Program-made: the position numbers and the translations under genes
Shown: positions 7,353-11,341 of the stretch, piece by piece
How the letters are laid out: each line of letters opens with the position of its first letter
Position numbering within the stretch: the stretch's first letter is position 1
Notes under the pieces: model-generated
Database searches by the model: none
The model's input: only the letters and a program-made list of their open reading frames with translations
Told to the model about the DNA's origin: nothing
DNA from: an uncultured bacterium
GTDB taxonomy: Bacteria > Verrucomicrobiota > Lentisphaeria > Oligosphaerales > Oligosphaeraceae
Assembly: GCA_900548225.1 (NCBI GenBank)
Contig: URJM01000062.1
Location: 1-11,341 of the forward strand
DNA: 11,341 bases
Direction of reading: 5' to 3'

Positions 7353-8555
7353 ATGAGCAATCAAGTTGACAAGGAAATGAGTACTTCGGAGAAGAGCGGT
7401 CTTCCGACGAATGACAAGCCGCAGGCTCCAGCCGCCAAGCCCCCGGCGCCATTGGCGGAGCCGCAGCTGATTGTCTCCTCGTCCCCGCATTTCCACGCCT
7501 CTTCGACGGTTGACAGCATCATGCGCTGGGTGCTGGTCGCCCTGGCGCCCGCATGTCTTGCGGGAATCTACTTCTTCGGCCTGGACGCGCTCCGGGTCCT
7601 CCTGATTTGCACAGTAGGCTCCATCTCCTTCGAATATCTTTCCTCCAAGTGCATGGGCAGGAGCGTAGAAATCAAGGACGCCTCCGCCGCCGTCACCGGG
7701 CTTCTGCTGGGAATGAACCTGCCCTCCAACACGCCCTGGTGGATTTGCCTTGTGGGATGTTTCATGGCAATTGTCTTTGGAAAGATGATTTACGGGGGGC
7801 TTGGCTGCAACCCCTTCAATCCCGCACTGGTCGGGCGCGTTGCACTGCTGCTGGCATTCCCGACCGTCATGACGACTTGGCCAGCGCCCAGGACGCCAGG
7901 CTGCCTCAAGGCGTGCGCGCCAGTTGTCCAGGCGCATGGCGGCGAAGCTTCCGCCATGAAGCTTGAGGCGGAGGAAATCCCCACCACGACCGCCACTCCG
8001 CTGAAATACTCGAAGCTCGCCCACGCCAACAGGAGCGCGGATACCCTCATGGCGGACTCCACGCCAAAGGGACAGAAGGGCAGGCTCACCTATATGCAGC
8101 TCTTCCTCGGCGTCGGCAAGGGAGGCTCCCTGGGCGAAACCTGCGGCCTTGCGCTGCTTCTCGGCGGGCTCCTCCTCATTGCGCTGAACATCGTCCGCTG
8201 GCACATCCCGGTCTTCTACCTGGGGACCGTCGCATTGATCACCGGCATCGCATGGGCGGCAAAGCCAGACTCCTACGCGTCGCCGCTCTTCCATCTGCTT
8301 ACAGGCGGCGTCCTGCTCGGCGCATTCTTCATGGCAACCGACATGGTGACGACGCCTCTCTCCCGCGCCGGTGCAATCTACTTCGCAATTGGATGCGGCG
8401 TCCTGACGGCGTGCATCCGCCTCTGGGGAAGCTATCCGGAGGGCGTCTCCTTCTCAATCCTCATCATGAATGCCTTCACTCCGCTCATCGACAAGATGAC
8501 GGCAGGACGCCCCTTCGGCATGCCTAAGAAGAAGGGAATCAAGATGCCCGCATAA
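7353..8555 (+). CDS. rnfD: Rnf complex subunit RnfD (membrane flavoprotein)
   Basis: RnfD is a polytopic membrane subunit related to NqrB that carries covalently bound FMN. The 400-residue product starts at ATG 7353, preceded by AGAAGGGAGG about 10 nt upstream, a good ribosome-binding site. The frame is open further upstream within rnfC, but that part reads as an rnfC shadow. Family signatures are SSSPHFHASSTVDSIM (42-57), LGCNPFNPALVGR (150-162), a flavinylation-like TTTATPL (211-217, predicted acceptor T215), FFMATDMVTTP (325-335) and a conserved final helix region with FSILIMNAFTPLID (367-380). The first 36 or so residues form a Pro/Ala/Lys-rich extension ahead of the usual N terminus. Typical RnfD is about 310-360 residues, so the extension accounts for much of the excess length. 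FMN attachment would require an ApbE transferase, which is not encoded in this window. Confidence 0.95.
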   Translation: MSNQVDKEMSTSEKSGLPTNDKPQAPAAKPPAPLAEPQLIVSSSPHFHASSTVDSIMRWVLVALAPACLAGIYFFGLDALRVLLICTVGSISFEYLSSKCMGRSVEIKDASAAVTGLLLGMNLPSNTPWWICLVGCFMAIVFGKMIYGGLGCNPFNPALVGRVALLLAFPTVMTTWPAPRTPGCLKACAPVVQAHGGEASAMKLEAEEIPTTTATPLKYSKLAHANRSADTLMADSTPKGQKGRLTYMQLFLGVGKGGSLGETCGLALLLGGLLLIALNIVRWHIPVFYLGTVALITGIAWAAKPDSYASPLFHLLTGGVLLGAFFMATDMVTTPLSRAGAIYFAIGCGVLTACIRLWGSYPEGVSFSILIMNAFTPLIDKMTAGRPFGMPKKKGIKMPA

Positions 8556-8574
8556 TGAAGGAGGAAGTGAAATC

Positions 8575-9225
8575 ATGAAGGAAATCCTGAAACTTACCCT
8601 GAGCCTCACCCTCATCTGCGCAATTGCGGGCGCCGCGCTGGCATACGTCTCGACAAAGACCCAGTCTGCGCGGGAGGAGGCGGCGACGAGGCAGCGCAAC
8701 GAGAAGATGGAACTGCTTCTGCCATCCGAAACCGGCGCCGTCCGTGAAGCGGGAAAGGCGGTCTCAGAAGACGGGACGGAGGTCGTCTTCTTCGCTGCGG
8801 ATGACGCATCCGGCAAGACAATCGCATACTGCGCCGAGTCTTCGGATCCAAGCGGCTTCGGCGGCGAAATCAAGGTGCTCGTGGGGCTTGACCCGGATGG
8901 CTCAATACGTGGAGTCCTCGTCTCCGAAAACTCCGAGACTCCCGGCATTGGCTCCAATGTGGTAAGCCGTAGCGAGACGAAGTCTTTCTGGAGCATCTTT
9001 TCGGGAAAGACCGGCGCTGGGAAGGGTGGCATGCTTCCCAACAAGTATCTCGACAGCTATACAGGGCAGCCGATTTCCGTATCGGGCGGCTTTTCCTTTG
9101 GCGAGACGCCCTCCGACGGCGTAGTGGTTCCAGTCAGTGGCGCGACGGTTTCGTCAAGGGCCGTCCTGAATGCGGTCAACCGGGTCGGGCAGGCCTGGAA
9201 GAATTTCAACGAGGAAGCCAAATAG
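8575..9225 (+). CDS. rnfG: Rnf complex subunit RnfG (flavoprotein, FMN-binding domain)
   Basis: RnfG is anchored by one N-terminal helix (about 5-24) and exposes an FMN-binding domain on the outer face of the membrane. It has 216 residues, a normal length. The conserved SENSETPGIG segment lies at 117-126. The flavinylation site is VPVSGATVSSRAV (185-197), in which T191 is the predicted phosphoester-linked FMN acceptor. This SGAT motif is canonical, unlike the more divergent site in RnfD. A strong Shine-Dalgarno (AAGGAGGAAG, about 8557-8566) lies 8 to 9 nt before the ATG and fixes the start. The gene sits 19 nt after rnfD and 16 nt before rnfE. Confidence 0.96.
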   Translation: MKEILKLTLSLTLICAIAGAALAYVSTKTQSAREEAATRQRNEKMELLLPSETGAVREAGKAVSEDGTEVVFFAADDASGKTIAYCAESSDPSGFGGEIKVLVGLDPDGSIRGVLVSENSETPGIGSNVVSRSETKSFWSIFSGKTGAGKGGMLPNKYLDSYTGQPISVSGGFSFGETPSDGVVVPVSGATVSSRAVLNAVNRVGQAWKNFNEEAK

Positions 9226-9241
9226 AAATCACGGTGGCAAG

Positions 9242-9910
9242 ATGAACGCTCTCAAGACACTTACAAACGGCTTCTGGAAGGAGAACCCTGTCATGGTGCT
9301 CCTCCTCGGAATGTGCCCGACGCTGGCGACCTCCTCAAGCGCCAAAAACGCCATCTTCATGGGGTTGGCGACGACATGCGTCCTGGCGGGAAGCAACCTC
9401 GTCGTCTCAATCTTCAAGCGAATCATTCCCGACAAGGTCAGAATCCCTTGCTTCATCGTAATCATCGCCACCTTTGTCACAATCGTCCAGTTCCTGATGA
9501 ACGCATACGCCCCCGCGTCCCTCGTCAAGGCATTGGGAATCTATCTGCCGCTGATTACAGTCAACTGCATTGTGTTGGGACGCGCGGAGGCCTTTGCCTC
9601 GAAGAACGGCCCATTCCTCTCGCTGCTTGACGGCATTGGCATGGGCATCGGGTTCACATTGATTCTGACGCTGCTGGGCGCAGTCCGCGAGTTCATCGCG
9701 TCAGGCACCCTCTTTGAACTGGCAGTAGTCCCCAACTGGCAGGGGTTCACCCTGCTGAAGTTCGCGCCAGGCGCCTTCCTTGTCCTGGGAGTCTTCATGG
9801 CAATATTCAACGGAATGAAGATCCGTGCGGCGAAGAAGGCCGGCACCAGGTACGAGCCTCCGGCGGAGCTCAACTGTGCCACTTGCCATATCTGCCACAT
9901 TGGCAAGTAG
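9242..9910 (+). CDS. rnfE: Rnf complex subunit RnfE (membrane Fe-S subunit) with Cys/His tail
   Basis: RnfE is the structural partner of RnfA and has the inverted membrane topology. From ATG 9242 it has 222 residues and about six transmembrane helices. C25 (LLGMCPTLA) and C109 (PLITVNCIVLGR) are the conserved half-membrane cysteines that complete the shared Fe-S site with RnfA. After the last helix a basic stretch (KIRAAKKAGTR, 193-203) suggests a cytoplasmic C terminus. The protein then ends in NCATCHICHIGK (211-222). This has C212, C215, C218, H216 and H219, giving two overlapping CxxCH patterns. Cysteine-rich RnfE tails occur in other lineages, but this exact spacing is notable. The frame is open upstream into rnfG from 9170, which is rejected because it overlaps rnfG and adds non-conserved sequence. 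It is the last gene of the operon. Confidence 0.95.
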   Translation: MNALKTLTNGFWKENPVMVLLLGMCPTLATSSSAKNAIFMGLATTCVLAGSNLVVSIFKRIIPDKVRIPCFIVIIATFVTIVQFLMNAYAPASLVKALGIYLPLITVNCIVLGRAEAFASKNGPFLSLLDGIGMGIGFTLILTLLGAVREFIASGTLFELAVVPNWQGFTLLKFAPGAFLVLGVFMAIFNGMKIRAAKKAGTRYEPPAELNCATCHICHIGK

Positions 9911-9934
9911 TTACGATGATATAACGTATAATTT

Positions 9935-9954
9935 GGGGCGCCTTCGTGCGCCCC
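9935..9954. terminator. GC-rich hairpin between convergent rnfE and DHH genes
   Basis: GGGGCGC (9935-9941) pairs perfectly with GCGCCCC (9948-9954) across a 6-nt loop containing TTCG. It lies 24 nt after the rnfE stop and 23 nt beyond the end of the convergent DHH gene, so it could end transcripts from either side. On the plus strand it is followed by ATTTCA and on the minus strand by AAATTATA, so neither side has a full U-run. It is a probable but not textbook terminator. Confidence 0.6.
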
Positions 9955-9977
9955 ATTTCACATTGGTTGGCCTTCAG

Positions 9978-10874
9978 CTACTGTAGTTCTGCCAGTAGCT
10001 TGTCCGTGGTGAATCCAGCCGCCGCCCTGTGTCCGCCGCCGCCGTATTGTCTTGCGATTTTCGAGCAATCCACATCCGGCCGTTTTTCGGTATCTGCATA
10101 GAGTCCGTAGTTCCAGCACTTTCCGTTGAATGCATACCGGAGCATTGCATCGTGTTCTTCCGGATTGAACGCGGGCTGGATATTTGAGGAGCCGTGTCCT
10201 GGGCAGTTGAAGCATACCACCCTCAATCCCCAGATATTGCGTGTGAATGCGTTCTTGGAGGTCATCTCCTTGTAGTAGACCTTGTTGTAGGCCTGTATTG
10301 CCCTGCCCTGCGCTATCAGAGACTCGGTCCAGGCCTCGTTGCGGAAGTCGTCTTCCGTCTTCAGCAGAAAACCCTCCTTGTGGAATTCTGAAGGCTTAAT
10401 CCTGTCGGCGTGGATTTGCGTGGAGTAGAAGAATGGCATCACGACATCGTTGAATTCGGGAGTCTTGGAATTCCTGAAGGTGTCGTAGTCGCCGACAAGC
10501 TTCAGAAACCACGGAATATCGCCCCCGACGAAGTATTTCCATGCCAGTTCGGCGCCGCAAATGAGCTCTCCTGGCGCACAACGCAATCCGTCCACATCGT
10601 CATATCCCATCTCCTTCGACTGCATAATCGACGAGTAATGATGGTCGATCCAGACAAGATGGCTGTTTTGCTTCAGCCACAGCATGGTTTCCGCAGGGAG
10701 TGTGTAGTCGACGATGATTACCTCGTCGAATCCCTTCAGGTAATCCGGCTTTGGATAGAGGGATGCGTCATCATATCCGAGGGAAAGCGTCTCCGCCCCG
10801 GGATACTTAAGGAGTGCCACTGCCCCGGCTGCATATCCGTCAAGGTCGTCGTGGTGAATCAAAAACACTTTCAT
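9978..10874 (-). CDS. DHH/DHHA1-family phosphoesterase
   Basis: This is a 298-residue cytoplasmic protein of the DHH superfamily, whose members use two metal ions to cleave phosphoester bonds in short RNAs, cyclic dinucleotides or pyrophosphate. The metal-binding DHH domain shows motif I IHHDDLDGYAAG (6-17), motif II VDYTL (55-59), motif III IDHHYS (76-81), and D129/D131 in GDYDTF. The C-terminal DHHA1 substrate-binding domain ends in GGGGHRAAAGF (278-288). All core metal ligands appear present. The layout resembles nanoRNase or NrnB-like proteins rather than RecJ (no OB or exonuclease extension) or tRNA-edited forms; exact substrate cannot be told. The start is fixed by motif I, which lies only about six residues in. 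No Shine-Dalgarno is visible on the coding strand. It faces rnfE, and a strong terminator stands 19 nt upstream of its ATG, so its own promoter is unclear. Confidence 0.88.
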   Translation of the reverse strand: MKVFLIHHDDLDGYAAGAVALLKYPGAETLSLGYDDASLYPKPDYLKGFDEVIIVDYTLPAETMLWLKQNSHLVWIDHHYSSIMQSKEMGYDDVDGLRCAPGELICGAELAWKYFVGGDIPWFLKLVGDYDTFRNSKTPEFNDVVMPFFYSTQIHADRIKPSEFHKEGFLLKTEDDFRNEAWTESLIAQGRAIQAYNKVYYKEMTSKNAFTRNIWGLRVVCFNCPGHGSSNIQPAFNPEEHDAMLRYAFNGKCWNYGLYADTEKRPDVDCSKIARQYGGGGHRAAAGFTTDKLLAELQ

Positions 10875-10893
10875 GGCAGGAGGATATGAATGG

Positions 10894-10941
10894 AAAAACC
10901 CGACTAGGTGAGAGGAGGAACGACTCGCCCGTCGGGTTTTT
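10894..10941. terminator. Strong symmetric (bidirectional) intrinsic terminator
   Basis: AAAAACCCGAC (10894-10904) pairs perfectly with GTCGGGTTTTT (10931-10941). Inside, GGTGAG (10907-10912) can pair with CTCGCC (10924-10929), with one G-T pair, extending the stem. The A/T arms supply a U-run on either strand. It lies 23 nt downstream of the Ala-Pro-rich gene's stop on the minus strand and so should terminate that transcript. It is also 19 nt upstream of the DHH gene's start codon. Confidence 0.85.
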
Positions 10942-10964
10942 GCGGATTTAAGGTGAAAGGGACC

Positions 10965-11341
10965 TTAGAGGACCTTCCAGACAAGCAGGAAGATTATGCC
11001 GACGACGACAATCGCGCCAAGCGCTGCAAGGGCGTAGTTGGCGGCCGTTGGTTCGGCTGCCTTGGGAATGATCGGGGCGAAGTCCTCGGGATTGTCAACC
11101 GCATCCTTCTTGACGGCGAGAGAGGGCTGTGCCACCTCCTTTGCCTTGGGGGCCTGTGCCTCCTCGGGCTTCTTCACTGTCTCCGGCTTCGCGGGAGCCT
11201 CCTCCGGCTGCATGGAAATCTTGCGGAAGGTAGGTGCTGCAGGTGCTGCGGGAGCTGGTGCTACTGGTGCAGGAGCTGGTGCTACTGGTGCGGGAGCAGG
11301 TGCGGGAGCAGGTGCGGGAGCAGGTGCGGGAGCAGGTGCGG
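10965..11341 (-). CDS. Ala-Pro-rich protein with C-terminal membrane anchor (5' truncated by window edge)
   Basis: The frame is open from the right edge of the window to a stop at 10965, so only the last 124 residues are visible and the true start is outside. The visible part begins with about nine Ala-Pro dipeptides, then Val-Ala-Pro-rich repeats. It continues into a Lys/Glu/Pro-rich stretch (PEEAPAKPETVKKPEEAQ) and ends in one strong hydrophobic helix (YALAALGAIVVVGIIFLLVW) followed by KVL at the very C terminus. An internal ATG at 11213 could give an 82-residue protein, but the compositional continuity argues for the longer frame. Ala-Pro runs make stiff, extended linkers as in TonB-like spacers, yet TonB anchors at the N terminus, whereas here the anchor is C-terminal. 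No enzymatic domain is visible and I do not recognise the family. The terminator at 10894-10941 should end its transcript. Confidence 0.65.
   Translation of the reverse strand, partial: APAPAPAPAPAPAPAPAPVAPAPAPVAPAPAAPAAPTFRKISMQPEEAPAKPETVKKPEEAQAPKAKEVAQPSLAVKKDAVDNPEDFAPIIPKAAEPTAANYALAALGAIVVVGIIFLLVWKVL
11251..11341. repeat. In-frame tandem repeats coding for Ala-Pro-rich sequence
   Basis: A 21-nt unit (GGAGCTGGTGCTACTGGTGC plus one base) occurs twice, at 11251 and 11272. It is followed by four perfect copies of the 12-nt unit CGGGAGCAGGTG (11291-11338) and a partial copy running off the edge. Both periods are multiples of three, so copy-number change would alter only linker length, not the reading frame. 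The perfect identity of the 12-mers implies recent slippage-type expansion. Confidence 0.9.

Noticed and set aside
6400..7452. Minus-strand open frame of 350 codons antisense to rnfC
   Set aside because: It lies opposite the conserved Fe-S and flavin motifs of rnfC and shows no domain or ribosome-binding site.
7161..8294. Minus-strand open frame of 377 codons antisense to rnfC and rnfD
   Set aside because: It is fully antisense to conserved Rnf genes, with no recognisable domain and shadow-like composition.
9875..9910. Reading the RnfE tail as a genuine c-type cytochrome site
   Set aside because: The tail is predicted cytoplasmic and the two CxxCH motifs overlap, sharing C215, so two hemes could not bind. 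It is kept as a metal/thiol-site finding instead.
10877..10906. Plus-strand AGGAGG followed by a five-codon ORF (MEKPD) running into the terminator stem, like a leader peptide
   Set aside because: No plus-strand gene follows it within the window; both neighbouring genes are on the minus strand. The resemblance is probably chance.

Overview
The window reads as chromosomal DNA from a GC-rich, Gram-negative, probably anaerobic bacterium. The Gram-negative call rests on a Kdo-pathway isomerase (outer-membrane LPS). The anaerobe call rests on a complete Rnf ferredoxin:NAD+ oxidoreductase operon. Secreted glycoside-hydrolase-like and HEAT-repeat proteins in this style are common in the PVC group (Lentisphaerota, Kiritimatiellota, Verrucomicrobiota). 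That placement is inference and only moderately secure. There is no sign of mobile elements, CRISPR, tRNA or rRNA.

Layout. (1) 37-2543, minus strand: a signal-peptide HEAT-repeat protein followed 23 nt later by kdsD, apparently one transcript. (2) 2544-2700: a divergent intergenic region with a promoter-like element whose -10 box abuts the HEAT-gene start. (3) 2701-4326, plus strand: a secreted TIM-barrel glycoside-hydrolase-like protein. (4) 4327-4566: a 240-nt spacer presumably carrying the rnf promoter. (5) 4567-9910, plus strand: rnfABCDGE, six tightly packed genes with gaps of 4 to 29 nt. (6) 9935-9954: a GC-rich hairpin between convergent genes. (7) 9978-10874, minus strand: a DHH/DHHA1 phosphoesterase. 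(8) 10894-10941: a strong, symmetric intrinsic terminator. (9) 10965 to the right edge, minus strand: the 3' part of an Ala-Pro-rich protein with a C-terminal membrane anchor, encoded partly by pure tandem repeats.

The six Rnf subunits form one machine. RnfB carries electrons from ferredoxin through Fe-S clusters. RnfC reacts with NAD(H). RnfA and RnfE hold the membrane Fe-S site. RnfD and RnfG carry covalent FMN. The complex couples electron flow between ferredoxin and NAD+ to ion transport. No ApbE flavin transferase is in the window, so it must be encoded elsewhere.

The genes are mostly ordinary. The points most worth a second look are all variations on known parts: RnfB whose extra C-terminal ferredoxin domain has lost exactly the ligand set of one [4Fe-4S] cluster, an overlapping CxxCHxCH tail on RnfE, an extended RnfD N terminus, and the terminator placed immediately upstream of the DHH gene. 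I did not find a convincing wholly new system.
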